Positions 40,031 through 48,540 of a stretch of 64,000 nucleotides of DNA are shown here, piece by piece. Below the pieces are notes generated by a model. The model did not search any database, had not been told where the DNA came from, and was given only the letters and a program-made list of their open reading frames with translations. Made by a program: the position numbers and the translations under genes. The DNA is from PALSA-612 sp964595575 (GTDB lineage Bacteria > Actinomycetota > Thermoleophilia > Gaiellales > Gaiellaceae): positions 3,657 through 67,656 of the forward strand of contig CAZQRA010000011.1 in assembly GCA_964595575.1 (NCBI GenBank), in the 5' to 3' direction. Numbering within the stretch: position 1 is the stretch's first letter; each line of letters begins with the position of its first letter.

Positions 40031-42076
40031 ATGCTCGCCGTGCTCGGGGGTCTGGCCGCGCGACGGCCGCTGGCCTTGGTCGTGGCCGCGGCCGTCTTCA
40101 CGCTGGTCGGCGTCCTCTACGGGGGGACGGTGACCGGCAAGCTCCAGCCCGGGGGAGAGCGGGACGCATCCTCCCCAAGCGCGCAGGCCGAGCGCCGGCT
40201 GGAACGGGCGACGGGGAGCGACCCCGAGGCCACCCTCCTCGTCCTCGTGCGCCCGCCCCGGCGGGCGGACGCGATCGAGGGCAGGCTGCGGGCGTTGGGC
40301 CTGGAGGGAGTCGTGGGCCCTAGCGCCGGCGGCCGCCGCCTCCTCTCCCGGGACGGTCGCTCGGCGCTCGTACTCGCCCGCCCGGTCTCCGACGCCCAGG
40401 CAGCGCGGGTGGCCCGGGCCCTCGAGGGCGAGCCGGGGGTAGCCCTGGGCGGCGGGCCGGTCGTCTCCAACCAGGTGTCGTCCATCGTCGCCACCGACCT
40501 CGAGCGGGCGGAGCTGATCGCCCTGCCCCTCCTCTTCCTCCTCTCGCTGTGGGTCTTCCGGGGGCTCGTGGCCGCCCTCCTTCCTCCCCTCGTCGGCTTC
40601 GTCACCATCGCCGGCGCCCTCCTCGGCCTACGGCTGGCGAGCGAGGCGACCTCGCTCTCCGTCTACGCCCTCAACCTCGTGACCGGGCTCGGCTTGGGCT
40701 TGGCCATCGACTGGAGCCTGTTCGTGGTGTCGCGCTACCGGGAGGAGCTCCATCGCCTGGGGCCGGGGGCGGAGGCCCTGCGGGAGACCATGCGCACGGC
40801 CGGGCGGACGGTGCTCTTCAGCGCCCTCACCGTGGCCTCCGCCCTTGCCTCGCTGCTCGTCTTCCCCCAGCGCTTCCTCTTCTCCATGGGCTTGGGGGGC
40901 TTGCTGGTGGCCCTGGTGGGAGCGGGGGTGTCGCTCGTCGTGCTGCCGGCGGTCCTGGCCCTCCTCGGTCGCCGGGTGGACAGCCTCGCTCCCCGTTGGC
41001 TCCAGCGGCGCCGGGAGCGGGAGGTACGCCCCGCCGCCTCCGGGCTTTGGTTTCGGCTGTCGCGCCTCGTCATGCGCAGGCCGCTCCCCATCGCGGCGGC
41101 CACGGCCGGGCTCCTCCTCGTCCTGGGAGCCCCGTTCGGCACCATCAAGCTGGCCGGCTTCAGCCCCGCTTCCCTCCCCGCCGACGCTAGCAGCCGCCTC
41201 GTCGACGAGGTCGTGCGTCGGCAGTTCTCGCCCGACCTGCGGCCGGCGGCCTACGCCGTCATCGCCGCCCCCGCGGCCGCCCGCCCCCAGGTGGATGCCT
41301 TCGCCCGCCGGCTGAGAGAGCTCCCCGGGCGGCCCCGCGTCCTTCCGCCCCGGCACCTGGGCGGTGACACCTGGCGCATCGACGTCAGCTCCGGCGGCGC
41401 CGCCGACGGCGAGTCGCTGGTGCGGGCCATCCGCTCCCTCCCTGCCCGCTTCCCGGTGCACGTGGGCGGGGCCAGCGCCGCCCTCCTCGACCAGAAGGAG
41501 AGCCTCTTCTCGCACCTCCCCGCCGCCCTGGCCGTGCTCGTGGGCGGCACCCTCGTCCTCGTCCTCCTCCTCACCCGGTCGCTCGTCCTCCCCGTGAAGG
41601 CAGTCGTCCTCAACCTGCTCGTGATCGCCTCCGTCCTGGGGGTGCTGGTATGGGTGTTCCAGGCCGGGCGGCTCCAGGGCCTCCTCGACTACACCAGCGT
41701 GGGCGGCATCGAGGTCACCCACGTGATCCTCATCGCCGCCGTCGCCTTCGGCCTCTCCACCGACTACGGCATCTTCCTCCTGGGCCGCATCAAGGAGGCC
41801 CGCGACCGGGGCGTCGACGACCGCGCCGCCGTCGCTTACGGCCTGGAGCGCACCGGAAGGGTGGTGTCGGCGGCGGCCCTCCTCTTCGTGGTGGCCATGG
41901 GCGCCACCGCCGCCTCCCGCCTCCTCAGCGTCAAGGAGGTAGGCCTCGCCACCGCCTTGGCCGTGCTCATCGACGCCACCCTGGTGCGGGCCTTGCTCGT
42001 GCCCTCGCTCATGGTGCTCCTCGGCCGCTGGAACTGGTGGCTACCGCGACCCCTTCTCGTCCGGGCTCGGCGCTGA
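40031..42076 (+). CDS. MMPL-family RND transporter
   Basis: 681 residues from ATG 40031. Two MMPL halves, each with a membrane helix, a soluble domain and a five-helix bundle. First half: VVSNQVSSIVATDLERAEL and LGLGLAIDWSLFVVSRYREE; second half: ITHVILIAAVAFGLSTDYG-type segment and GIFLLGRIKEARDRG, where the Asp-Tyr pairs are the proton-relay residues. Proton-driven export, often of lipids in actinobacteria. The last 68 nt overlap the end of purQ on the other strand. Confidence 0.9.
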   Translation: MLAVLGGLAARRPLALVVAAAVFTLVGVLYGGTVTGKLQPGGERDASSPSAQAERRLERATGSDPEATLLVLVRPPRRADAIEGRLRALGLEGVVGPSAGGRRLLSRDGRSALVLARPVSDAQAARVARALEGEPGVALGGGPVVSNQVSSIVATDLERAELIALPLLFLLSLWVFRGLVAALLPPLVGFVTIAGALLGLRLASEATSLSVYALNLVTGLGLGLAIDWSLFVVSRYREELHRLGPGAEALRETMRTAGRTVLFSALTVASALASLLVFPQRFLFSMGLGGLLVALVGAGVSLVVLPAVLALLGRRVDSLAPRWLQRRREREVRPAASGLWFRLSRLVMRRPLPIAAATAGLLLVLGAPFGTIKLAGFSPASLPADASSRLVDEVVRRQFSPDLRPAAYAVIAAPAAARPQVDAFARRLRELPGRPRVLPPRHLGGDTWRIDVSSGGAADGESLVRAIRSLPARFPVHVGGASAALLDQKESLFSHLPAALAVLVGGTLVLVLLLTRSLVLPVKAVVLNLLVIASVLGVLVWVFQAGRLQGLLDYTSVGGIEVTHVILIAAVAFGLSTDYGIFLLGRIKEARDRGVDDRAAVAYGLERTGRVVSAAALLFVVAMGATAASRLLSVKEVGLATALAVLIDATLVRALLVPSLMVLLGRWNWWLPRPLLVRARR

Positions 42077-42743
42077 GGGCGCCCCACCTCTCCGCGGCCT
42101 CGACCAGGGAGCGGAGGAGGAGGGCGCCGTCGGTGGAGCCGAGCAGGGGGTCGACCGCGTGCTCGGGGTGGGGCATGAGCCCGACCACGTTCCGGCCCAG
42201 GTTGCAGACGCCGGCGACGTCGTCGATCGAGCCGTTGGGGTTGTGGCCGGGGGCGTAGCGGAGGACCACCTGCTCGGGGGCGAGGTCGGGAGGCGGCAGG
42301 TAGCAGCCCTCCCCGTGCTTCACCGGCAAGACCAGGCGCTGCCCCGGGCGGCAGCGGGCGGTGAGGGGGGTGTCTGGGCGCTCGACCACCACCTCCACGT
42401 CCCGGCAGACGAAGGCGAGGGAGGCGTTGGGGCGCAGGGCCCCCGGTAGGAGCCGGGCCTCGCACAGGATCTGGAACCCGTTGCAGATGCCGAGGACGGG
42501 GCCGCCGGCGGCGGCGAAGGCCGTGACCCCCTCCATCACCGGCGAGAAGCGGGCGATGGCCCCGCAGCGCAGGTAGTCCCCGTAGGAGAAGCCGCCGGGG
42601 AGGACGACCGCCCCCACCTCGGGCAGGGCCCTCTCCGCGTGCCAGACGAGGACCGGCTCAGCGCCCAGCGTCTCCAGGGCGAGGGCGGCGTCCTCGTCGT
42701 CGTTGGAGCCGGGGAAGACGACCACGGCCACCCGCGGCCTCAC
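42009..42743 (-). CDS. purQ: PurQ: FGAM synthase glutaminase subunit
   Basis: 244 residues from GTG 42743, in a GTGA overlap with purS. Class I glutamine amidotransferase: VAVVVFPGSNDDEDAA, VVLPGGFSYGDYLRCGA, LGICNGFQIL (nucleophile Cys), VGLMPHPEHAVDP (His and Glu). Usual length is about 225; the C-terminal extension overlaps the convergent MMPL gene. Supplies ammonia to PurL. Confidence 0.94.
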   Translation of the reverse strand: MRPRVAVVVFPGSNDDEDAALALETLGAEPVLVWHAERALPEVGAVVLPGGFSYGDYLRCGAIARFSPVMEGVTAFAAAGGPVLGICNGFQILCEARLLPGALRPNASLAFVCRDVEVVVERPDTPLTARCRPGQRLVLPVKHGEGCYLPPPDLAPEQVVLRYAPGHNPNGSIDDVAGVCNLGRNVVGLMPHPEHAVDPLLGSTDGALLLRSLVEAAERWGALSAEPGREGVAVATSSSGRGAP

Positions 42744-42979
42744 GGCCCCACCTCCACCTCGAAGGTCTCGATCAAGGGGTTGACCAGGAGCTCCTGGCAC
42801 ATGCGCTCCACCTGGGCCCGGGCCTCCTCGGCGCTCTCTGCCTCCACCTCCACGTCGATCAGCCGACCGACCCTCACCTGGGAGACGGAGAAGCCAAGGT
42901 GGCGCAGGGACCCCAGCACCGCCTCGCCCTGGGGATCGAGGATGCCGGGCTTGGGGCGGACGAGGACGGTGGCCTTCAT
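42740..42979 (-). CDS. purS: PurS: FGAM synthase small subunit
   Basis: 79 residues, ATG 42979. KATVLVRPKPGILDPQGEAV, LGFSVSQVRVGRLIDVEVEA and LLVNPLIETFEVEV match PurS exactly in layout. Needed for assembly of the PurL-PurQ complex. Follows purC by 16 nt. Confidence 0.94.
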   Translation of the reverse strand: MKATVLVRPKPGILDPQGEAVLGSLRHLGFSVSQVRVGRLIDVEVEAESAEEARAQVERMCQELLVNPLIETFEVEVGP

Positions 42980-42995
42980 CCCCTGCCGGGACCTG

Positions 42996-43856
42996 TCACC
43001 GCAGCACCACCTGGGGGTCGGCCAGGTACTCCTGGAAGGGGATGCCCGTGAGCCGCTCGAACGCCTCCAGGTAGCGGGCCCGCGTCCCCGCCACCACCTC
43101 GGGGGGAAGCTCGGGCCCGGGCGGGGTCTTGTCCCAGCCCAGCGCCTCGCAGTAGTCGCGCACGAACTGCTTGTCGAAGGAGGGCTGCGGCCGCCCCGGC
43201 TCGTAGGCGTCGGCGGGCCAGAAGCGGGACGAGTCGGGGGTGAAGATCTCGTCGGCGAGGATAATCTTGCCCTCCCGGTCGAGGCCGAGCTCGAACTTGG
43301 TATCGGCGATGATGATCCCCCGCGCGGCGGCGTGCTCCTGGGCGAAGCGGTAAAGCTCGAGCGACACCCGCTCCAGCTCCCGGAGGCGCTCCTCCCCGAC
43401 GAGGGCGGCCGCCTGCTCGGCGTCGATGTTCTCGTCGTGGCCCTCCTTGGCCTTGGTGGCGGGAGTGAAGATGGGCTCCGGCAGCCGCTCCGACTCCCGC
43501 AAGCCGGGGGGAAGCTCGATCCCGCACACCGACCCCGTGGCCTGGTAGTCCTTCCAGCCCGAGCCGGCCAAGTACCCCCGCACCACGCACTCCAGGGGCA
43601 GCATCTCCAGGCGTCGGCACTCCATCGACCGCCCGTCCGGCCGCAGGGAGATGAGGTGGTTGTCGCAGATGTGGCGGGTGCGGGCGAACCAGAAGGCCGC
43701 CAGGCCGGTGAGGACGCGGCCCTTGTCGGGGATCTCGGTGGGGAGGACGACGTCGAAGGTGGAGATGCGGTCGCTGGCCACGAGCAAGATCCGCTCCTCG
43801 TCCAGGGCGTAGATCTCCCGGACCTTGCCGCTGGCGACGTGGGTAGCCTCAGGCAT
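42996..43856 (-). CDS. purC: PurC: SAICAR synthase
   Basis: 286 residues, ATG 43856, overlapping purB by 8 nt. SGKVREIYALDEERILLVAS, RISTFDVVLPTEIPDKGRVL, MLPLECVVRGYLAGSGWKDY, FTPATKAKEGHDENI, IADTKFELGLD and LADEIFTPDSSRFW are all family signatures. Joins aspartate to CAIR. Confidence 0.95.
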   Translation of the reverse strand: MPEATHVASGKVREIYALDEERILLVASDRISTFDVVLPTEIPDKGRVLTGLAAFWFARTRHICDNHLISLRPDGRSMECRRLEMLPLECVVRGYLAGSGWKDYQATGSVCGIELPPGLRESERLPEPIFTPATKAKEGHDENIDAEQAAALVGEERLRELERVSLELYRFAQEHAAARGIIIADTKFELGLDREGKIILADEIFTPDSSRFWPADAYEPGRPQPSFDKQFVRDYCEALGWDKTPPGPELPPEVVAGTRARYLEAFERLTGIPFQEYLADPQVVLR

Positions 43857-45168
43857 GGACCGCGTGCTCCTTCTCGGTCAGGGCCCGTAGCCGCTCGAAC
43901 ACGAGCTCTACGTGCCGGGTGTACCAGGCGAGGTCGAAGACCCGGTCGAGGTCGACGCGGGCGGCGATCTCCGGGTCGGAGGCGACGAGCCGGCGCAGGT
44001 CGACCTCCTCCTCCCAGGCCCGCATGGCGTGGCGCTGGACGAGGGCGTAGGCCTCCTGGCGAGGCATCCCTGCCTCGATCAGGGCTAAGAGCAGGCGCTG
44101 GCTGAAGAAGAGCCCCCGGCTCTCCTCGAGGTTCCGCCGCATGCGCTCGGGACGCACCACCAGCCCCTCCACCAGCCAGGCGAACCGATCGAGCATGTAG
44201 TCGAGGGCGAGGAAGGCATCGGGCAGGGCTACCCGCTCGGCCGAGGAGTGGGAGATGTCCCGCTCGTGCCACAGGGGGACGTTCTCCAGGCCGACGAGGG
44301 CGGCGGCCCTCACCACCCGGGCGAGGCCGCAGATCCGCTCGGCCGTGATCGGGTTGCGCTTGTGGGGCATGGCCGACGAGCCCTTCTGCCCGGGCCGGAA
44401 GGGCTCCTCCACCTCGCCCACCTCGCTTCGGGCCAGGTGCCGAATCTCCGTGGCCAGGCGCTCCAGGGTCGTGGCCAGGAGGGCGAGGACGCAGAGGAGC
44501 TGGGCGTGGCGGTCGCGGGGCACGACCTGGGTGGAGATCGGCTCCGGCTGGAGCCGAAGCCGCTCGCAGGCCAGCCGCTCGAGCTCGGGGTCGGTGGCGG
44601 CGTAGGTTCCCACCGCCCCCGACAGCTTGCCCACCCTGGCCTCCTCCAGGGCCCGCTCCAGGCGCTCGCGACCGCGGGCCAGCTCGAGCGCCCATCCGGC
44701 CAGCTTGAGGCCGAAGGTGATGGGCTCGGCGTGGATGCCGTGGGTGCGGCCCATGACCAGGGTGTGCTTGTGCTCCTGGGCCCGGCGGGCGACCGCGGCG
44801 ATGGCTCGATCCAGGCCTTGGAGGAGGAGCTCGCCCGCCTCCCTGATCTGGAGGGAGAGGGCGGTATCGACCACATCCGAGGAGGTGAGGCCGTAGTGGA
44901 AGAACCGCCGCCCCTCCTCGTCCAGGGTCTCGGCTACCGCGTCCACGAAGGCGGCCAGGTCGTGCTGGGTGCGCTGCTCGATCTCGGCCACCCGAGCCGG
45001 GGTGGGGGCCTGGGCCTGCTCGCGGGTCGACCGGGCCACCTCTGGAGGGACGACGCCCAGCTCGGCCCACGCCTCCAGGGCGGCCAGCTCCACCGCCAGC
45101 CACAGCTCGAGCTTGCGCTCGTCCGACCACACCCTGGCCATGGCTGGTCGGGAGTAGCGCGCGATCAC
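43849..45168 (-). CDS. purB: PurB: adenylosuccinate lyase
   Basis: 439 residues, GTG 45168 (an ATG follows at codon 10). HYGLTSSDVVDTALSLQ, TLVMGRTHGIHAEPITFGLK, SGAVGTYA, and the signature GSSAMPHKRNPITAE with catalytic Ser. Acts twice in the pathway (SAICAR and adenylosuccinate). First gene of purB-C-S-Q; TACACT lies 7 nt upstream. Confidence 0.95.
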   Translation of the reverse strand: MIARYSRPAMARVWSDERKLELWLAVELAALEAWAELGVVPPEVARSTREQAQAPTPARVAEIEQRTQHDLAAFVDAVAETLDEEGRRFFHYGLTSSDVVDTALSLQIREAGELLLQGLDRAIAAVARRAQEHKHTLVMGRTHGIHAEPITFGLKLAGWALELARGRERLERALEEARVGKLSGAVGTYAATDPELERLACERLRLQPEPISTQVVPRDRHAQLLCVLALLATTLERLATEIRHLARSEVGEVEEPFRPGQKGSSAMPHKRNPITAERICGLARVVRAAALVGLENVPLWHERDISHSSAERVALPDAFLALDYMLDRFAWLVEGLVVRPERMRRNLEESRGLFFSQRLLLALIEAGMPRQEAYALVQRHAMRAWEEEVDLRRLVASDPEIAARVDLDRVFDLAWYTRHVELVFERLRALTEKEHAVHA

Positions 45169-45175
45169 CGAGCCC

Positions 45176-45181
45176 AGTGTA
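45176..45181 (-). promoter_or_regulatory. -10 box TACACT, purB-C-S-Q
   Basis: TACACT on the minus strand, 7 nt before GTG 45168; leaderless. Confidence 0.5.
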
Positions 45182-45189
45182 GACGCCGG

Positions 45190-45606
45190 CTACGACGCCC
45201 CGAGGATGCGGGCGGCGAGGACGGCCGCGTTCTTGGCGTTGTCCACCCCCACGCAGGCTACGGGCACCCCGGGGGGCATCTGGGCGATGGAGAGGAGGGC
45301 GTCCAGGCCGTCCAGGACGGACAGGGACGAGCGCAGAGGGACGCCGATCACGGGCAGGTCGGTGTGGGCCGCCACCACCCCCGGCAGGGCCGCGGCCAGG
45401 CCGGCCCCGCAGATGAGGACGCGCAGGCCGCGCCCGCGGGCGCCGCGGGCGTACTCGGCCACCGCCTCCGGGCTGCGGTGGGCGGAGCGCACCTCGAGCT
45501 CGCAGGGGATGCCCCGCGCCTCCAGCTCCTCCAGGGCAGGCCTGATCCGCTCCCGGTCGGACTCGGAGCCGATGAGGATGCCGACGAGGGGGGACGCCTC
45601 AGCCAT
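45190..45606 (-). CDS. purE: PurE: AIR carboxylase / N5-CAIR mutase
   Basis: 138 residues from ATG 45606, overlapping purD by 8 nt; a little shorter than usual. LVGILIGSESDRERI, VRSAHRSPEAV (catalytic His) and LLSIAQMPPGVPVACVGV are family motifs. The second active-site loop reads GAGLAAALPGV rather than GAGGAAHLPGM, so the His typical of class I enzymes is missing, which is more like class II (uses CO2 directly, without PurK). No purK is in the window. Confidence 0.9.
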   Translation of the reverse strand: MAEASPLVGILIGSESDRERIRPALEELEARGIPCELEVRSAHRSPEAVAEYARGARGRGLRVLICGAGLAAALPGVVAAHTDLPVIGVPLRSSLSVLDGLDALLSIAQMPPGVPVACVGVDNAKNAAVLAARILGAS

Positions 45607-46801
45607 CCGCGATGTCGCGACGATACCGCAGCCCGGGGAAGGAGATCCGGCCAACCGCTCGGTAGGCGAGGTCGCGGGCGTCGGCCACGGTGGCAGCTAC
45701 CCCGGTGACGTCGAGGATGCGCCCCCCGCTCGTCACCAGCCGCTCGTCCCGGTAGGCGGTGCCGGCGTGGAAGACGAGGGCGCCCAGGGCCCGCGCCTCC
45801 TCGATGCCGACGATGGGGGAGCCGCTGTCCGGGGCCTGGGGGTAGGAGCCGGCGGCCAGGACGACCGTGACCGCGGCCGAGGCGGAGATCCCCGGATCGA
45901 GGCCGGCAAGGTCGCCCTGGGCGCAGGCGGCAAGCAGAGGCAGGAGGTCTCCCTCCATGCGGGGAAGGAGGGCCTGGGTCTCGGGGTCGCCGAACCGGCA
46001 GTTGAACTCCAGGACCATGGGGCCCTGCTCGGTGAGCATGAGGCCGGCGTAGAGGAGGCCGGCGTAGGGGGTGCCCCGGCGGGCAAGCTCGGCCACGACC
46101 GGCCGGTGGATGCGCTCCACGATCTCCTCCAGCGTCTCGAGGCCGACCTCCTCCACCGGGGAGTAGGCGCCCATGCCGCCTGTGTTGGGGCCGGCATCCC
46201 CCTCCTCCAGGCGCTTGTAGTCGCGGGCCTCGCCCAAGGGGAGGACCCGCCGGCCGTCGCTCAAGGCGAACACGGAGAGCTCCCTGCCCTCGAGCAGCTC
46301 CTCCACGAGGAAGCGATCCCCCAGCTCCCGCACCGCGGCCAAGCCGGCCCGAAGCTCCTCCTCGCTGCGACACACGAACACGCCCTTGCCGGCGGCCAGC
46401 CCGTCTGCCTTGACCACGCAGGGCGGCCTGGCCACCGCCAGCCTGCGGGCGGTGGGGACGCCGGCGGCGTCCATCACCTCCTTGGCGAAGCTCTTGGAGC
46501 CCTCGATGCGGGCGGCGGCGGCGCTGGGGCCGAAGACGGGAACCCCGCCTCGGCGCAGGTGGTCGGCCAGGCCGGCGACCAGGGGGGCCTCGGGGCCGAC
46601 CACCACCAGGTCGACGGAGAGAGCCCGGGCCAGCGCCAGGAGCCCCTCGGCGTCGTCGGCCCGCACCGGGTGGCAGTGGCCGAGCTCGGCGATACCGGGG
46701 TTGCCGGGGGCGGCGTGGAGCTCGTCCAGGAGGGGGCTTTGGGCGAGCTTCCAGGCCAGGCAGTGCTCCCTTCCTCCCGAGCCGACGACGAGCGCTCTCA
46801 C
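45599..46801 (-). CDS. purD: PurD: phosphoribosylamine-glycine ligase
   Basis: 400 residues, GTG 46801. ATP-grasp enzyme: ALVVGSGGREHCLAWKLAQS, VVVGPEAPLVAGLADHL, VVKADGLAAGKGVFV, YKRLEEGDAGPNTGGMGAYS, VLEFNCRFGDPETQ. First gene of purD-purE, with TAGACT 7 nt upstream. Makes GAR from phosphoribosylamine and glycine. Confidence 0.95.
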   Translation of the reverse strand: MRALVVGSGGREHCLAWKLAQSPLLDELHAAPGNPGIAELGHCHPVRADDAEGLLALARALSVDLVVVGPEAPLVAGLADHLRRGGVPVFGPSAAAARIEGSKSFAKEVMDAAGVPTARRLAVARPPCVVKADGLAAGKGVFVCRSEEELRAGLAAVRELGDRFLVEELLEGRELSVFALSDGRRVLPLGEARDYKRLEEGDAGPNTGGMGAYSPVEEVGLETLEEIVERIHRPVVAELARRGTPYAGLLYAGLMLTEQGPMVLEFNCRFGDPETQALLPRMEGDLLPLLAACAQGDLAGLDPGISASAAVTVVLAAGSYPQAPDSGSPIVGIEEARALGALVFHAGTAYRDERLVTSGGRILDVTGVAATVADARDLAYRAVGRISFPGLRYRRDIADG

Positions 46802-46808
46802 GCCGGCG

Positions 46809-46814
46809 AGTCTA
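46809..46814 (-). promoter_or_regulatory. -10 box TAGACT, purD-purE
   Basis: TAGACT on the minus strand, 7 nt before GTG 46801; leaderless. Confidence 0.5.
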
Positions 46815-46842
46815 TGCCCTCGCCCGGAGAGAGCGGCCGCGC

Positions 46843-46848
46843 TAGCCT
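46843..46848 (+). promoter_or_regulatory. -10 box TAGCCT, DUF2236 gene
   Basis: TAGCCT, 6 nt before GTG 46855; leaderless. The GGAGGGG between may be chance. Confidence 0.5.
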
Positions 46849-46854
46849 GGAGGG

Positions 46855-47688
46855 GTGGGCTCGACCGCTGCTAGCGCCGGCTACTTCTCGCCCGAGAGCG
46901 CGGTGCGCCGGGTGGGCCGGGAGTCAGTGCTCATGCTGGGCGGGGGCCGGGCCTTGCTCATGCAGGTAGCCCACCCCTTGGTCGCGGCCGGAGTCCGCGA
47001 CCACTCCGGGTACGCCCGCGACCCCTGGCGCCGCCTTGCCCGCACCATGATCGCCCTCTACGCCATCGTCCACGGCAGCCGGGCGGAGGCCGACGCGGCG
47101 GCGGCCCGGGTGCGGGCGGCGCACGAACGGGTGCGGGGAGAGCGGGGCGGTCGTCCCTACTCGGCCACCGACCCCGACCTCATGGCCTGGGTGCACGCCA
47201 CCCTGGTCGACACCGGCATCGTCATGTACGAGCGGTTCGTGCGCCCGCTGGGGGCGGCCGAGAAGGAGGCCTTCTATGCCGACATGCTGACGGTGGCGGC
47301 GCTCTTCGGCGTGCCCGCGGCTGCCCTGCCCCCCGATCTGGGTGCCTTCCGCCGCTACCTGGAGGAGATGCTGGCAGGGGGCCTCGAGGTGGGGGAGGAG
47401 GCCAGGGAGGTGGCCCGGGTGGTGCTCGACCCGCCGGTTCCGGCCGCGCTCCGCCCCGGCTTCACCGCCCTGCGCAGGATCACCGCCGAGCTCCTTCCTC
47501 CCGAGCTCCGCGCCGCCTACGGCCTGCGCTCGACGCTCCTGGGACGAGCCACTCTGAGCGCCGCCTCCGCGGCTGCCCGAGCCCTCGTGCCTTTCCTTCC
47601 CTCCTGGCTTCGCTCCCTGGAGCCCCCGGCGGGAAGGCCGGTGGCGAGCGCTCCCCCGCTTCGCCTCGTCTCCGCCCTGGCCGGCTAG
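46855..47688 (+). CDS. DUF2236 (MpaB/Lcp-like oxygenase) family protein
   Basis: 277 residues, GTG 46855. LMLGGGRALLMQVAHPLVAA, GVRDHSGYARDPWRRLART and DLMAWVHATLVDTGIVMYER are characteristic of DUF2236, whose relatives (MpaB, Lcp) are b-type haem oxygenases. The His in QVAHP and the WVHATL His are conserved. Substrate unknown. Not obviously linked to the fdhD-mobA pair that follows 18 nt later. Confidence 0.85.
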   Translation: MGSTAASAGYFSPESAVRRVGRESVLMLGGGRALLMQVAHPLVAAGVRDHSGYARDPWRRLARTMIALYAIVHGSRAEADAAAARVRAAHERVRGERGGRPYSATDPDLMAWVHATLVDTGIVMYERFVRPLGAAEKEAFYADMLTVAALFGVPAAALPPDLGAFRRYLEEMLAGGLEVGEEAREVARVVLDPPVPAALRPGFTALRRITAELLPPELRAAYGLRSTLLGRATLSAASAAARALVPFLPSWLRSLEPPAGRPVASAPPLRLVSALAG

Positions 47689-47706
47689 GGGCGTTTGGGG
47701 GAGGCC

Positions 47707-48540
47707 ATGGAGCAGGGAGTTCCCTCCGCCTCGCCCCCTCCCTCCGCCTCGCCCCGTCCCTCCGCCTCGCCCCCTCCCTACGCCACTGCCTCGGTGCGGG
47801 TGCTGCGCCTCCCCGGCGGGGACGCCGCCGATGCGGTGGCGGTGGAGGAGCCGCTCGAGATCCGCGTCAACGGCCGGCCGGTGGCGGTGACCATGCGCAC
47901 CCCCGGCCACGACGAGGAGCTCGCCCTCGGCTTCTGCCTGTCCGAGGGCCTGCGCCCGGTGGCCGCCCGCCTCCCCCGCGACCTGGCCGCCAACGCCGTC
48001 GAGGTCGAGGCTCCCGGCTTCGACCCCACCCGCCTCCAGCGCAGCTTCTACACCACATCCTCGTGCGGGGTGTGCGGGAAGGGGGCGATCGCGGCGGTGG
48101 CGGTGGAGGCGCCTCCGGTCGAGGCCGACCTGCGCGTCTCCGCTTCCCTCCTTGCCTCCCTGCCCGACAGGCTCCGACGCGGCCAGGGGGCCTTCGCCGT
48201 CACCGGCGGCCTCCACGCCACCGGCCTGTTCGACGCCGCCGGGGCGCTTCGCTGCCTGCGCGAGGACGTGGGCCGTCACAACGCCATGGACAAGGTCATC
48301 GGCTGGTGCTTCCGGGAAGGGCTCCTGCCCCTGGGCGACCTCATCCTGTGCGTGAGCGGGCGGGCCTCCTTCGAGCTCGTCCAGAAGGCGGCGGTGGCCG
48401 GCTGCCCCGTGGTGGTGGCCGTGGGCGCCCCCTCCAGCCTGGCGGTGGAGGTGGCCGCCGACCGCCGCCTCACCCTGTGCGGCTTTGCCCGCGACGGGCG
48501 GGTCAACGTGTACACGGAGGCGTGGCGCGTCCTTCCCTGA
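47707..48540 (+). CDS. fdhD: FdhD: formate dehydrogenase sulfurtransferase
   Basis: 277 residues from ATG 47707, with GGGGGAGG just upstream; a TTG at 47695 is less likely. N-terminal about 25 residues are a low-complexity Ser/Pro repeat. Core motifs: EEPLEIRVNGRPVAVTMRTP, HDEELALGFCLSEG, FYTTSSCGVCGKGAIAA (redox Cys pair), GLHATGLFD, REDVGRHNAMDKVIGWC, ILCVSGRASFELVQKA. Transfers sulfur to the molybdenum cofactor of formate dehydrogenase. Coupled to mobA. Confidence 0.94.
   Translation: MEQGVPSASPPPSASPRPSASPPPYATASVRVLRLPGGDAADAVAVEEPLEIRVNGRPVAVTMRTPGHDEELALGFCLSEGLRPVAARLPRDLAANAVEVEAPGFDPTRLQRSFYTTSSCGVCGKGAIAAVAVEAPPVEADLRVSASLLASLPDRLRRGQGAFAVTGGLHATGLFDAAGALRCLREDVGRHNAMDKVIGWCFREGLLPLGDLILCVSGRASFELVQKAAVAGCPVVVAVGAPSSLAVEVAADRRLTLCGFARDGRVNVYTEAWRVLP
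47725..47778 (+). repeat. Three 18-bp tandem repeats in fdhD
   Basis: Units at 47725-47742, 47743-47760 and 47761-47778, of form TCCGCCTCGCCCCCTCCC with one changed base in the middle unit. They encode SASPPP, SASPRP, SASPPP. In-frame length changes would leave FdhD function intact. Confidence 0.85.
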
